Below, one piece after another: positions 36,789-48,376 of a stretch of DNA of 64,000 nucleotides. The notes under the pieces were generated by a model that searched no databases, had not been told where the DNA came from, and worked only from the letters and a program-made list of their open reading frames with translations. The DNA is taken from NCBI GenBank assembly GCA_015491905.1, contig WGGC01000100.1, positions 1 through 64,000 on the forward strand, read 5' to 3'. Each line of letters begins with the position of its first letter. Position 1 is the first letter of the stretch. This DNA is from Bacteroidales bacterium (lineage in GTDB: Bacteria; Bacteroidota; Bacteroidia; Bacteroidales; F082). The position numbers and the translations under genes were made by a program.

Positions 36789-38360
36789 TTATTTTGAATA
36801 CTTATCGCGTAAAGCTTTTTTATTTAATTTTCCGGCGCTTGTAAGTGGAATTTCATCCACAAAAATAAAATTATCAGGAATCCAGAAACGAGCAATCTTC
36901 CCGGCATCAACGGCTTCTGATAAAAAAACCTTTAACTCCGAATCTTCAATTTTTTCTTTTGCTTTGATAATTGCTAATGGCCGTTGACCCCACTGTTCAT
37001 TATATTCCGGAATTACGGCAACCTGTTCTATCAATTGATGTTCTGACAATATAGATTCCAGAATTCCTGTTGGAATCCATTCTCCTCCGCTTTTAATAGC
37101 ATCCCCTTCTCTATCGGCTATATAAATGGCGTGATTAGTATGAAAATAACCCAGGTCACCGGTACGGAACCATCCGTTAATATAGTGTTCCTTTGTTATC
37201 TCAGGTTCTTTATAATACCCGTTGGGTAACCATGGACTTCTGACATAAACAGACCCCAATGTTTTGCCATCGTGAGGAACATCATTTCCGGTTTTGTCTT
37301 TAATGGCAATTTCAACCAGTGGAAATGGTCGCATTCCTGTCCGCAGCCATTCAAGAGCCTCCGGAGTGTCAGGTTCAATGTCTTCAGGTACAACAGATAT
37401 CGCTGTTCCTAACTGATCGGAACCCCCATAAATTAAACTGAAAGTTACACCTGCTTTATTTGCTCTATTGGCTATTCCTGAAGCAAAAGGACTGCCACCT
37501 GTCAGTACTTTAATGTTACCGAAGTCTTTTTGTTCCAACAACATCTGTAATTGTGTGGGAACCATGTTCATCCAGCTTACTTTTTCTTTTTTAATTAATT
37601 TTTGTTGAGACGCCGGATCTGCAGCTCCCGCAAGAACAAGTTTTGCGCCCAGATAGATAGGAAAAAATGCTGTTCCCCATGCGTGTATATGGAAAAAGGG
37701 GATCAGGGGCATGAAAACATCTCTGCTGCTTACTCTGGCACCGTATTTATGCAAAGCCATATGATGAAATAACTGTAAGGAACCTGTTAAAATATTCCGG
37801 TGACTGTATTGTATCCCCTTAGGCTTTCCTGTGGTTCCTGTTGTATAGAAAATGGAAAAAACATCTTTTTCTTCAATTGTCTCCGCTTCCTGAAGTTCTT
37901 GTTCTTTCCCTTGCTTTACTAATGTTTCATATTGAAGAATATTTTTGGCTGCCGGCGTTTCAGGGTTTTCATTATCACTCATTATTACCCAATTTGGAAA
38001 TTTTGCAAACAACGGTTTAGCTGCCGGAATAAACAGTTCAGAAATAAATATCCATTCATCCCCGGCATGCACCATAGAATAAACCATCTGTTCAGGTGCC
38101 AGCCTGAAGTTTATAGTATGGATTACCGCACCCAGCATGGAACAGGCATAATGTAATTCCAGAAAACGATGCGTGTTAACATCCAGCACGCCAATAACAC
38201 TTCCTTTTTTAATTCCAAGTTTTTTCATGCTGTTAGCAATGCGCAGCACTCTGTAGTAAAATTCCTGATAAGTAAATACCTTTCCCTCCGAAGTAATAGT
38301 TTGCTCGGGATGTGTTATAAGTGAATGATTAAGCAACTGGTGAACAACAAATTTTTTCAT
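36789..38360 (-). CDS. acyl-CoA ligase (fatty-acid--CoA ligase family)
   Basis: ANL-superfamily adenylating enzyme of 523 residues. AMP-binding motif FYTTGTTGKPKGIQYSHRN, central PLIPFFHIHAWGTAFFP and the hinge GWFRTGDLGYFHTNHAIYIADREGDAIKSGGEWI, with the catalytic lysine near the C-terminus in PLTSAGKLNKKAL. It probably activates medium- or long-chain fatty acids for the two acyl-CoA dehydrogenases that follow. The substrate cannot be fixed from sequence. Confidence 0.9.
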   Translation of the reverse strand: MKKFVVHQLLNHSLITHPEQTITSEGKVFTYQEFYYRVLRIANSMKKLGIKKGSVIGVLDVNTHRFLELHYACSMLGAVIHTINFRLAPEQMVYSMVHAGDEWIFISELFIPAAKPLFAKFPNWVIMSDNENPETPAAKNILQYETLVKQGKEQELQEAETIEEKDVFSIFYTTGTTGKPKGIQYSHRNILTGSLQLFHHMALHKYGARVSSRDVFMPLIPFFHIHAWGTAFFPIYLGAKLVLAGAADPASQQKLIKKEKVSWMNMVPTQLQMLLEQKDFGNIKVLTGGSPFASGIANRANKAGVTFSLIYGGSDQLGTAISVVPEDIEPDTPEALEWLRTGMRPFPLVEIAIKDKTGNDVPHDGKTLGSVYVRSPWLPNGYYKEPEITKEHYINGWFRTGDLGYFHTNHAIYIADREGDAIKSGGEWIPTGILESILSEHQLIEQVAVIPEYNEQWGQRPLAIIKAKEKIEDSELKVFLSEAVDAGKIARFWIPDNFIFVDEIPLTSAGKLNKKALRDKYSK

Positions 38361-38422
38361 AAGTAAAAATATTAGTTTGAATAAAATGAATATATTATTG
38401 CAGATTGAATCTATAGACCCCT

Positions 38423-38453
38423 CAAAGTTAAAAAATTTTGTCTGTTATAACAA
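38423..38453 (-). promoter_or_regulatory. promoter of the acyl-CoA ligase operon
   Basis: On the minus strand TTG (38453-38451), a 20-base spacer and TAACTTTG (38430-38423) fit the Bacteroidetes consensus, 62 bases upstream of the ligase ATG. Confidence 0.6.
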
Positions 38454-38490
38454 GTTTGAAATTAAAAGGAAAGCTGTATTTTATAATTTT

Positions 38491-38498
38491 TAACTTTG
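38491..38498 (+). promoter_or_regulatory. possible -7 element of the LptE-TPR-SecG genes
   Basis: TAACTTTG on the plus strand fits TAnnTTTG, 59 bases before the ATG at 38558. The -33 element is not evident. It is divergent from the ligase promoter. Confidence 0.42.
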
Positions 38499-38557
38499 CA
38501 AAATAAAATGAAACTAAAAAAATGGAACTTACCAATGGAATATAAAATTATAAACAC

Positions 38558-39073
38558 ATGAAAGTATTTATCACAAAATGGCCAATAGCATTTATTATAT
38601 TTTTATTAATAGTTATTCCAGGCTGTGGTATTTATTCTTTTACCGGAGCGTCTATTCCTCCGGGAGCCAAAACAGTTTCCGTATCTTATTTTCCCAATCG
38701 GGCACCTCTTGTTGAACCAACATTAAGTGAAACATTTACCAATGCTTTAAGGGATATTTTTACCAATCAAACAAATTTACAAATGGTAAATTCAAATGGC
38801 GATTTAGCATTGTCGGGGGAGATTGTAAATTATGAAATTACTCCTATTGCAATCCAGGGAAATCAAACAGCCGCTCAAAACAGGTTGACAATAACTGTAA
38901 AAGTTCAGTTCGTTAATAAACTGGAACCATCAATGGATTTTGAGTCAACATTTTCTCAATATCTAGATTATCCGTCAACTACCGATTTTAATTCTGTTAA
39001 ATCCGAATTAATAAATACAATATCTAAAAACCTTGCGGATAACATTTTTAACAAATCTGTTGTTAACTGGTAA
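38558..39073 (+). CDS. LptE family outer-membrane lipoprotein
   Basis: A 171-residue lipoprotein: signal with lipobox ending IVIPGC (acylated C23). The mature part (VSVSYFPNRAPLVEPTLSETFTNALRDIF, then ALSGEIVNYEITPIAIQGN and a polar strand region) matches the LptE-like family, which plugs LptD during lipopolysaccharide export. In Bacteroidota this gene often lies next to TPR and secG genes, as here. The start and leader share 24 identical bases with the thiolase gene at 19676. Confidence 0.82.
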   Translation: MKVFITKWPIAFIIFLLIVIPGCGIYSFTGASIPPGAKTVSVSYFPNRAPLVEPTLSETFTNALRDIFTNQTNLQMVNSNGDLALSGEIVNYEITPIAIQGNQTAAQNRLTITVKVQFVNKLEPSMDFESTFSQYLDYPSTTDFNSVKSELINTISKNLADNIFNKSVVNW

Positions 39074-39178
39074 AAGTTATAGTATGTCTAATAAAAACCT
39101 GGTTTTTTAATGATTTGATAATTAAATGTTTATTTATAAATTAGCAATTTTAAAAATACAGATGATAATTTGTAACGT

Positions 39179-39988
39179 ATGAATAAGGAAGAATTTACAC
39201 AGTATTTGTTAACACCGGAGAAACTAAAAAATACAGAACTTTCCGATTTAATGGAATTTGTTAAAGAATTTCCTTACTGTCAAAGCGGTCATCTTATTTT
39301 AACAATGAAACTTTTCCTGGAAAAAAATATATTATATGATGCTGAGTTGAAGACAACTGCAATATATGCAGGAAGTAGAAAGATCCTAAAAAAACATATT
39401 GATCGTTTAAATTATTCATCTATAAGAATTGTACTTCCTGATGAGGAAGATAAGAAAACTGTAACAGCAGAGGATGCTTCTGAAGAAAAGAAAAAAACAG
39501 AAGAAAACATTCCATTTGAAAAGGAAGATACTGACAAGACTTCTTTTAAAAATGATGATTTAAATCAAAATGGATTCAGTGATTCTGAAAATGATAAAAA
39601 AAATTATTCCATTGAAGAATTAAAAAAATTAATAGAAAAAAGAATTCGGGAAATAGAAAATTCTAAAAATAAAACGGATAAAAATAAAAACGCCCCTGGT
39701 AATTTAAAAAAACAACCATCTAAAGAAGAGATAATTGATAAGTTTATCCGCAATGAGCCGACTATATCACGACCAAAATCATCTTTTTATGATCCGGTTA
39801 AATTCGCAAAACAAAGTATAGTGGATGAGGAAAATATTGTTAGTGAAACTTTGGCGAAGATATATTATGATCAGGGACATTACGAAAAGGCAATTAATAT
39901 TTATGAAAAATTAATTTTGAAATTTCCCGAAAAAAGTACGTACTTTGCAAACCTTATTAAAAAGGCTAAACAAAACTTGAAAAATTAA
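39179..39988 (+). CDS. TPR-containing protein, unknown function
   Basis: A 269-residue soluble protein. Residues 1-90 are helical ([24 protein letters not shown]), 95-215 are a charged, low-complexity, probably disordered region rich in Lys, Glu and Asp, and 220-265 contain a TPR-like motif ([22 protein letters not shown]). It occupies the conserved slot between lptE and secG, which is the main argument that it is a real gene. No signal peptide; role unknown. Confidence 0.72.
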   Translation: MNKEEFTQYLLTPEKLKNTELSDLMEFVKEFPYCQSGHLILTMKLFLEKNILYDAELKTTAIYAGSRKILKKHIDRLNYSSIRIVLPDEEDKKTVTAEDASEEKKKTEENIPFEKEDTDKTSFKNDDLNQNGFSDSENDKKNYSIEELKKLIEKRIREIENSKNKTDKNKNAPGNLKKQPSKEEIIDKFIRNEPTISRPKSSFYDPVKFAKQSIVDEENIVSETLAKIYYDQGHYEKAINIYEKLILKFPEKSTYFANLIKKAKQNLKN

Positions 39989-39999
39989 AGATTATAACG

Positions 40000-40368
40000 A
40001 TGTATGTATTTATTTCTGTACTTATTTTAATTGTAAGTATTTTATTGGGATTAATAGTTTTAGTACAAAACCCTAAAGGCGGTGGTCTGGCAGCTAATTT
40101 TAGCGGAGGAACACAATTTATGGGTGCCAGGCAGACAACTGATTTTCTTGAGAAAGCCAGTTGGGGGTTAGCTGTGGCGCTTCTTGTATTAAGTCTTACA
40201 GCTTCAGTTATTATTCCTCGCGCAGGAACTTCCAATAATAGCGGAAGTCAAATTAATACATTGATGCAGGAAAAAGCTAATCAGGAAAAATTGCCTGCAG
40301 TAAATTTCATGGCACCTCCTGTAAAATCTCAACCGGTTTCCGGTTCAAAAGGAGATAAGAAAAAATAA
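40000..40368 (+). CDS. secG: preprotein translocase subunit SecG
   Basis: A small inner-membrane subunit of the SecYEG translocon. Two membrane spans (FISVLILIVSILLGLIVLV and WGLAVALLVLSLTASVII) flank the conserved loop QNPKGGGLAANFSGGTQFMGARQTTDFLEK. The 122 residues include a polar C-terminal tail. It begins 11 bases after the TPR gene, so they are likely co-transcribed, and a strong terminator follows. Confidence 0.93.
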   Translation: MYVFISVLILIVSILLGLIVLVQNPKGGGLAANFSGGTQFMGARQTTDFLEKASWGLAVALLVLSLTASVIIPRAGTSNNSGSQINTLMQEKANQEKLPAVNFMAPPVKSQPVSGSKGDKKK

Positions 40369-40385
40369 GAAGATTTGATTTCTTC

Positions 40386-40430
40386 AAAAAAATGTCAGAA
40401 TGTCATTAAGATTCTGACATTTTTTTTTGT
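40386..40430 (+). terminator. intrinsic terminator after secG
   Basis: An inverted repeat (AAATGTCAGAAT paired with ATTCTGACATTT) centred near 40406 with nine T in a row, 20-60 bases past the secG stop. It separates secG from groES. Confidence 0.85.
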
Positions 40431-40500
40431 CCGGTGGTTTGGCATAGAATATGACAGGGATAAGCAGAAGTTTCAATTTTAAACAAAAAAATAATCAAAT

Positions 40501-40779
40501 ATGAGTAAATTGAACATTAAACCATTAGGAGACAGGGTAGTTGTTGAACCTGCCCCTGTTGAAGAAAAAACCGCAAGTGGAATTATAATTCCTGATACAG
40601 CTAAAGAAAAACCACAAAAAGGTATTGTAGTAGCTGTTCCTGAAGAAAGTGAAGAGAAAAAATTAACGGTTAAGCCCGGCGATCATGTATTATATGGAAA
40701 ATATGCGGGTACAGAAATAACTTTGGATGATAAGGAATACCTTATTATGCAAGAATCAGATATTTTAGCAGTAATTTAA
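40501..40779 (+). CDS. groES: co-chaperonin GroES
   Basis: Lid of the GroEL folding chamber. The 92 residues match the family; [11 protein letters not shown], the mobile loop [19 protein letters not shown] and [26 protein letters not shown] are conserved. It is followed by groEL after 57 bases. No CIRCE element is seen upstream. Confidence 0.97.
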   Translation: MSKLNIKPLGDRVVVEPAPVEEKTASGIIIPDTAKEKPQKGIVVAVPEESEEKKLTVKPGDHVLYGKYAGTEITLDDKEYLIMQESDILAVI

Positions 40780-40800
40780 ATATTTACTGTATTATTTTAA

Positions 40801-42480
<1,680 letters not shown>

Positions 42481-42496
42481 TATTATTTATATAAAT

Positions 42497-42533
42497 GAAA
42501 AAAAGCCATCCGATTTCCGGATGGCTTTTTTGT
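42497..42533. terminator. intrinsic terminator after groEL
   Basis: AAAAAAGCCATCCG pairs with CGGATGGCTTTTTT (loop ATTTC), 17 bases past the stop. With runs on both sides it may also stop the convergent MBL-fold gene. Confidence 0.88.
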
Positions 42534-42574
42534 TTTAGTGTTTTTGTGAAAAATATAAAATTGATTACAAGTGA

Positions 42575-43954
42575 TTAATCAAAATTAAGAGGCACTTTTT
42601 CTGTATGATAGGGGATTCTGCAACTCCAGTCGAAAGTGTCCTGTATCTTTACTCTTAGGGCATCTGATGAGGAAGGCTCCCCGTGAACAATAAAAACTTT
42701 TTCGGGTTTGTTTTTAATAGCAGACATCCATGAAATTAATTCCTTTTGATCTGCATGTGACGACATGGTTTTTATATGTTCAATATCGGCTCTTACTTCA
42801 AAATATTTCCCATGTAATTTTAGCTCCTGGCTCCCTTCACTTAACTGTCTCCCCCTTGTTCCCTCTGCTTGATATCCCGGTAATATAAATGTTGCTGCAG
42901 GATTTCCAAGTTGTTTCTCCAAATAATGTAATATACGGCCTCCATTCATCATTCCGCTACCGGCAATAATTATTTTTGTCCTTTTATCGGTAGCAAGACG
43001 ATATGTTTCTTTAATAGACGTTACCGTAATGGTGTCTTCAAAAACTTTTTCAAAAACATCCTTATCTAAGGTTAGCCATTCAGGATATTTTAAAAATACT
43101 TTACTAACCTCCAGTCCCATAGGGCTATCAAGATACACAGGAATATCAGGCATTCTTCCTTCTTTTTTTAGTTTCCATATAACATACATAAAGTCCTGGG
43201 CACGGTCTACAGCAAAACTGGAAACAAACAAAGAGCCTTTCTTTTTAATGGTTTTATCAATGATGGCTTTAATAATGTCTTCAGTAGATTCCCGGGGATG
43301 AAGTTTTCCTCCATAAGTTGATTCGGTAAATAAAATATCTGCCTTCTCAGGTCTTTCGCGATGAACAAGCATAGGGTCATCAGGTCTGCCTATATCTCCT
43401 GAAAAAACAAATCTTTTCCCTTTTATATCCATTTCTATGAATGTCGCACCGGGAATATGAGCATTTTTCCTGAACCGGAACTTTATATTTTCATTTAAAG
43501 AAATAAACTTTTCTGCTTCCTGAGGGGATAAAAGAGGTATGGTTTTTTCAACATCTTTTGTGTCATATAATGGTACCGCAGGTTTGTGTTTACTATATCC
43601 TTTAGTATTTGCGTGTTCGGCGTCTTCTTCTTGTAGCTTTGCGCTGTCTTTGAGTATAATTTCTGTCAAATCTGCAGTAGGTTGAGTGCAATAAACAGGA
43701 TTGTTATAACCTTGTTTAACAATGCGCGGTAAATACCCTGTATGATCCAAATGCCCATGGGTTAATATTACAGCATTAATCTTTTTGGGTGGAAAAGGAA
43801 AGTCTTCCCAGTTTCTTCGACGTAACTCACGTAACCCCTGGAACATACCGCAGTCAATTAAAAAATGAAATCCATCTATATGAAATAAATATTTTGAACC
43901 GGTTACTGTGCCTGCAGCTCCTAAAAACTGAACGTAATTTTTATTAGAATCCAT
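42575..43954 (-). CDS. MBL-fold beta-CASP ribonuclease
   Basis: A 459-residue metallo-beta-lactamase-fold RNA-processing enzyme of the CPSF/beta-CASP type. Metal ligands: THGHLDHTGYLPRI (HxHxDH), the later histidine in NAHIPGATF and the aspartate in FSGDIGRPDDPM. The beta-CASP region shows SSFAVDRAQDFMYVIW and GSGMMNGGRILHYLEKQL; the distal histidines are in SHADQKELI and VHGEPSS. Likely an RNA endo/exonuclease; exact substrate unknown. No operon partner. Confidence 0.9.
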   Translation of the reverse strand: MDSNKNYVQFLGAAGTVTGSKYLFHIDGFHFLIDCGMFQGLRELRRRNWEDFPFPPKKINAVILTHGHLDHTGYLPRIVKQGYNNPVYCTQPTADLTEIILKDSAKLQEEDAEHANTKGYSKHKPAVPLYDTKDVEKTIPLLSPQEAEKFISLNENIKFRFRKNAHIPGATFIEMDIKGKRFVFSGDIGRPDDPMLVHRERPEKADILFTESTYGGKLHPRESTEDIIKAIIDKTIKKKGSLFVSSFAVDRAQDFMYVIWKLKKEGRMPDIPVYLDSPMGLEVSKVFLKYPEWLTLDKDVFEKVFEDTITVTSIKETYRLATDKRTKIIIAGSGMMNGGRILHYLEKQLGNPAATFILPGYQAEGTRGRQLSEGSQELKLHGKYFEVRADIEHIKTMSSHADQKELISWMSAIKNKPEKVFIVHGEPSSSDALRVKIQDTFDWSCRIPYHTEKVPLNFD

Positions 43955-44070
43955 ATATTATCTTTTTAAGGTTTGTACGAATTTATTAAATATTTTTAAT
44001 TATAAAAAGTAAAATATCAATAATATAAATGTATAATTAATATGTGGTATTTTAATTATAGAAGGTGTCT

Positions 44071-44625
44071 CTAAAAAATATTTTCAAGTACCTTATCAAC
44101 TTGTTGATACAAAGCTTCAGTAGAGTTGTTATTTAGAAACCTGAAGTCTGCCAATTGAATACATTTGCTAAGATTTTGTTTGTTGGGGTCATTACTGTTC
44201 ATTTCACGCTGTTCATTGGATAAAAATGTTTTATAATCTATATGGTCTGTTTCTGATGCTCTTTTTAAAATTCTTTGGTATCTTATTTCAGGGTCTGCAT
44301 CAACGGCAAACAAATAAAAATTTCCTTGTGAACGAAGGTATTCTATCTCCCCGGGTGTACGAATACTTTCTATTATAGCATTTTTATCATTTTTTACAGC
44401 TTCTTTATAAAGCATTTCTATAATATAGGCAGGATGATGTTCTTTTCTTAGTTTATTTGCCATTTCTGTCATGGTATCCCGGTTAACGGCCTTCCCTGAT
44501 TTTTTAATTTCTTTAATCAAAAAATCTCTAACAGAATAATGTATAAACCCTTTTTTTTCTTTTAAATATTCCACAATAGTTCCTTTTCCTGCTCCCAGTG
44601 TTCCGGTAATTCCAATTATAATCAT
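44071..44625 (-). CDS. P-loop nucleoside-monophosphate-kinase-like protein
   Basis: A 184-residue P-loop protein starting with GITGTLGAGKGTIVEYL (Walker A). The lid-like region DPEIRYQRILKRA and DHIDYKTFLSNEQREM are consistent with AAA/dephospho-CoA-kinase or dNMP-kinase folds. The phosphate acceptor is not evident from sequence. It stands alone, convergent-neighbour to the MBL gene and divergent from the histidine kinase gene. Confidence 0.7.
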   Translation of the reverse strand: MIIIGITGTLGAGKGTIVEYLKEKKGFIHYSVRDFLIKEIKKSGKAVNRDTMTEMANKLRKEHHPAYIIEMLYKEAVKNDKNAIIESIRTPGEIEYLRSQGNFYLFAVDADPEIRYQRILKRASETDHIDYKTFLSNEQREMNSNDPNKQNLSKCIQLADFRFLNNNSTEALYQQVDKVLENIF

Positions 44626-44751
44626 ACTTAAAGTTTTTATGCAAACTTAGGGAAAACTTACTATCCCCTGAAGAATGATTTAACATTGTTTTGATAATCT
44701 TCCGATAATAAGAAGGTGTATTTTATCTATTAAAGCAAGCTTTCTTTTTTT

Positions 44752-44759
44752 TATATTTG
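44752..44759 (+). promoter_or_regulatory. possible -7 element of the kinase-regulator operon
   Basis: TATATTTG fits TAnnTTTG and overlaps the TTG codon at 44757. No TTTG is seen 19 bases upstream. It decides against TTG as the start, since transcription would begin near 44763. Confidence 0.45.
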
Positions 44760-44789
44760 ATAAGTTTAATAATTGTTTATGCTTTTAGA

Positions 44790-46910
44790 ATGAATATTTA
44801 TTCTTTACCCGATATTTTAGCATTAATATTTAATGGAGCATTAGCTATCAGGTCACTTGCATTACCGCCGAAAACAATTGGTAAGTACTGGATATTTGCT
44901 TTGCTTTTGTTGTTTATGCTTTGGAATATTTCGGGCTTGGTGGTTTTAAACATTCATAATCACGAATGGATATTGCTTTCCGGACAGGTTATTTATCGTA
45001 TTTTGTTTTTGTTTCCTGCCTTTATTCTTGCATTTGCTTTCAGGTATTATGCCGAAAGAAAAAAAAGATCGAAATATTATATATGGTACTTTTTAATCTT
45101 TTTGATTCCGGCATCACTTTTGGCAATGAGTTTTCCTAATTTTAATTTGAAGCTCTTAACATTTAATGTTCAGGAGAAACTTTTATTTTTTGCACTTAAT
45201 AAAGCGTACTCTCCTTTGTTTTATATTTTAATTTCTATTTCTGTAATTTATGTTTTACTGGCGTTGTATATAGTATGGCATGAAAGCAAAATGCTTACCA
45301 GTATCCAGAAAAAAAATAATGCTCAGTTTTTAATATTTGGTGTTTCAGCATTATTTTTCGGGTTTTTTATTTATCACATTATTAGCTGGTATACAATGAG
45401 GTTCTCCATAATGTATCCCTTTAAAACCGGATTTTTATTTCTTGAAGTATTTTACTTTTATGTGATAATAGATAAACTTGGAAAGGAACATTTCTCCGGA
45501 AGCGACAATAAAAATATACGATATCTTATTTTTACTTTATTTCTTACGCTTTATTTTATTTTTATTCTTGTAATTTTAAATGTTGTCGATGATTTTTTTC
45601 ATATTCACAACTTTTTCTTTAATGCTGTTTTGATTTTTATTCTTACGTTATTTTTTGAACCTGTACAACAGCTGGTTCAAAGGTTTATAATTACAAGTAA
45701 AAATTACAGAGTATTACGTTTTAGAAACGACTTTCTTATGTTAACTCAGGAACTTGTTGATATGTTGCCTAATGAAGAGCTATTAATGAAAATCAGGTTC
45801 TTTGCTTTGTCTAGTTTTCATTGTAAAGATATGCTTATTTTTAGATTTCAGGAAGATGAAGGTGTTTATGAAGAAGTTAATGATGATTTTGAAATATCAA
45901 ATAAAAGTAAAATTATAAAGTATTTAATAAAAAATAATGACATTATTGAATATAATGATGTAGAGAATGTATTTAAAGATGATGATAATGTTTATAACTA
46001 TTTCTTAAAAAAAGAAATACAATTTTTAGTTCCCATTCATAAAGAAAATGAGCTAATCATGTTTTTTGCAATTTCCAAAAAAAATTCAAATGAAGAATAT
46101 TCTATGGAAGAATTTGATATGTTATCCATTTTTGCCAATGAAGTAAAACTATATCTGCAAAGAAATTTTTTATTTGAGAAAATACAGTCGGTTGAAAGTG
46201 AAAAAATACGACTTGAAAAGCTTGCCGGTCTTGGCCAGTTAACCGCCGGGATAGCCCATGAAATCAGAAACCCCTTAAATACAATTAGCTCTGCTGCCCA
46301 GACCCTTCAGAATGAAGATGTTTCCCCTGAAATAAGGGAAAAAATGAGTCGTTATATCGAAGAAGAAACCATTCGGTTAAATGATCTTATTAATGATTTT
46401 TTACAGTTTTCTAAAGTGGCAACTCCTAATGTTGAAAAAGTCGATTTTAACCATCTATTGGAAAAACTACAAGTTCTGTTAAAATCTAAAAATGCAGATA
46501 TCAGTTTTAAAATCGACAACCAAATATATGCAGACTTTTACTCAGATAGTAAATTACTATATCAAATTTTGAGTAATTTGGGACTGAATGCACTTGAAGC
46601 ATTGGAAGATTGGTGTAAAAATGATAATGTACAATGCAATAAAGGCTTGATAGTTATCCGTAGCCGGTTAGTTAATAACAAACTGTTCGTACATGTTATT
46701 AATAATGGCCCTGCAATTCCAAAAGCTATAAAAAGTAAAATCTTTGAACCTTTTTATACTACAAAAGATTCAGGAACAGGTATGGGTTTAGCATTAATAC
46801 AGAATATTTTAAAGGGTATGGACGGTAATATTAAAATGAAATCCGTTGAAGGTGAAACCCGCTTTAGTATACAAATCCCTGTAAGTGAAGGGGATAAAAA
46901 TAAAATTTAA
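44790..46910 (+). CDS. multi-TM sensor histidine kinase (SPW-locus kinase)
   Basis: A 706-residue membrane sensor kinase. About eight hydrophobic segments fill residues 1-300 (e.g. LPDILALIFNGALAI, WIFALLLLFMLWNISGL, IFTLFLTLYFIFILVIL). A GAF-like region follows (about 325-470), then HisKA with the phospho-histidine near residue 490 (TAGIAHEIRNPLN) and HATPase with the G-box GTGMGLALI. The longest frame begins at a TTG at 44757; I chose the ATG at 44790 because a -7 box (44752-44759) covers the TTG. The sigma-54 regulator follows 21 bases later, so the pair should be one system. Confidence 0.88.
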   Translation: MNIYSLPDILALIFNGALAIRSLALPPKTIGKYWIFALLLLFMLWNISGLVVLNIHNHEWILLSGQVIYRILFLFPAFILAFAFRYYAERKKRSKYYIWYFLIFLIPASLLAMSFPNFNLKLLTFNVQEKLLFFALNKAYSPLFYILISISVIYVLLALYIVWHESKMLTSIQKKNNAQFLIFGVSALFFGFFIYHIISWYTMRFSIMYPFKTGFLFLEVFYFYVIIDKLGKEHFSGSDNKNIRYLIFTLFLTLYFIFILVILNVVDDFFHIHNFFFNAVLIFILTLFFEPVQQLVQRFIITSKNYRVLRFRNDFLMLTQELVDMLPNEELLMKIRFFALSSFHCKDMLIFRFQEDEGVYEEVNDDFEISNKSKIIKYLIKNNDIIEYNDVENVFKDDDNVYNYFLKKEIQFLVPIHKENELIMFFAISKKNSNEEYSMEEFDMLSIFANEVKLYLQRNFLFEKIQSVESEKIRLEKLAGLGQLTAGIAHEIRNPLNTISSAAQTLQNEDVSPEIREKMSRYIEEETIRLNDLINDFLQFSKVATPNVEKVDFNHLLEKLQVLLKSKNADISFKIDNQIYADFYSDSKLLYQILSNLGLNALEALEDWCKNDNVQCNKGLIVIRSRLVNNKLFVHVINNGPAIPKAIKSKIFEPFYTTKDSGTGMGLALIQNILKGMDGNIKMKSVEGETRFSIQIPVSEGDKNKI

Positions 46911-46931
46911 AAGTTAAAAATGTAATTAAGT

Positions 46932-48320
46932 ATGAAACCAAATATACTTTTGGTAGATGATGAAAAAAAGATGCTGGATATATTGCAAATAAATTTATCT
47001 GCTGCATATAAAGTTTATGTTGCTGAAAATGGATTGGAAGCTCAGCAAATTATTAAAAATTACCCGCTGGATATGGTAATTAGCGATTTGAAAATGCCAA
47101 AAATGGATGGCCGTGAACTGTTTGCCTGGGTAAAAAAGGAATTTCCCTCCCTTCCTTTTATTATAATGACAGCCTTCGGAACTGTTGAAGATGCTGTGGA
47201 TGCTATGAAAAATGGCGCTTTTGATTATATTGTTAAACCCCTAAAACTAGATGTGCTTAAACAAACTATTGAAAAAACATTGCATTTTCAGGCTTTGGTA
47301 AGTGAAAACAGAAAACTGAAGGATAAGTTAATACGGGTTGAAGAATACCGCAAAATTGTTACTGCTGACCCTCAGATGAATAAAATTTTGAATTTTGCTA
47401 AACAAGCTGCTCAATCGGATGCAAATGTATTGATTACAGGTGAATCGGGTACCGGAAAGCAACTAATGGCAGAATATATTCACAATATGAGTAATGTTTC
47501 TGATGGGCCATTTGTTGAAATTAATGCCGGAGCTATTCCACATGAATTACTCGAGAGTGAGCTGTTTGGGCACGAAAAAGGAGCTTTTACCGGAGCAGTA
47601 AAAAGTAAACCCGGAAAATTTGAATTGGCTAATAATGGTACATTGTTTTTAGATGAAATTGGCGAACTGCCAATAGAGTTACAGGTAAAACTTTTACATG
47701 TTGTAGAACAAAATAAAATTACCAGGGTGGGAGGTACAAAAGAAATTATTACCAAAGTACGCCTTGTTACCGCCACTAATCGTAACCTTCTTGAGGAAGT
47801 TGAAAATAAAAAATTTAGAAGCGACCTTTATTACCGGCTGAGAGTAATTTCCATATCTCTGCCTTCTTTAAAGCAACGAAAATCAGACATTCCATTACTG
47901 GCAAAAATGTTTGTTAAAAAACATTATCAGAATGGTAGTGATAAAATTCCTGTTTTTTCTCCTGAAGCACTAGATGTTTTGATGAATTATTCCTGGCCGG
48001 GAAATATTAGGGAACTGGAAAATGTAGTTCAACAGGCGTTAATTTTTGCTGTTGATGGTAAAATAACTAAAGAAAATCTTCCCCCGGAATTATTGAATGG
48101 AAATTCTAATTTCCCTGTTACTAAAGATGCTTTTCAAAAAATAAAACAGGAAAAAACTGATGAGATTATTACAGATCTTGAAATTCAGTTTCTTACAGGT
48201 TTGTTGAATAAATCTGGTGGAAATGTTACTAAAGCTGCTGAAATAAGCGGCTATAACAGGCGACAATTGCAAAATTTGCTGGCTAAATATCATTTTAATT
48301 TACAAAATTTTAAACTTTAA
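46932..48320 (+). CDS. sigma-54 dependent response regulator (SPW-locus regulator)
   Basis: NtrC-type activator of 462 residues. Receiver domain about 1-120 with phospho-acceptor D52 (VISDLKMPKMDG). AAA+ domain from about 140 with GESGTGKQ Walker A and the sigma-54 loop GAFTGA. C-terminal Fis-like helix-turn-helix GNVTKAAEISGYNRRQLQNLL. Encoded directly after its likely kinase. Candidate targets lie immediately downstream: near-identical sigma-54-type promoters precede two SPW genes. Confidence 0.93.
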   Translation: MKPNILLVDDEKKMLDILQINLSAAYKVYVAENGLEAQQIIKNYPLDMVISDLKMPKMDGRELFAWVKKEFPSLPFIIMTAFGTVEDAVDAMKNGAFDYIVKPLKLDVLKQTIEKTLHFQALVSENRKLKDKLIRVEEYRKIVTADPQMNKILNFAKQAAQSDANVLITGESGTGKQLMAEYIHNMSNVSDGPFVEINAGAIPHELLESELFGHEKGAFTGAVKSKPGKFELANNGTLFLDEIGELPIELQVKLLHVVEQNKITRVGGTKEIITKVRLVTATNRNLLEEVENKKFRSDLYYRLRVISISLPSLKQRKSDIPLLAKMFVKKHYQNGSDKIPVFSPEALDVLMNYSWPGNIRELENVVQQALIFAVDGKITKENLPPELLNGNSNFPVTKDAFQKIKQEKTDEIITDLEIQFLTGLLNKSGGNVTKAAEISGYNRRQLQNLLAKYHFNLQNFKL

Positions 48321-48376
48321 CAATAAACCTTATTCTCCTCCTGAAATTATACTTTTGCAAAATGTTATCCCCAAAA

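Noticed and set aside
40439-40455. TGGCATAGAATATGAC upstream of groES, resembling a sigma-54 promoter
   Set aside because: The -12 half (ATGAC) differs from the SPW sites and consensus, and the distance to ATG is 48 not 57; groESL is not a usual sigma-54 target. Too weak alone.
44757-44789. TTG start extending the histidine kinase by 11 residues
   Set aside because: A -7 promoter element covers the TTG, so it would be upstream of the transcript start; the ATG at 44790 fits.
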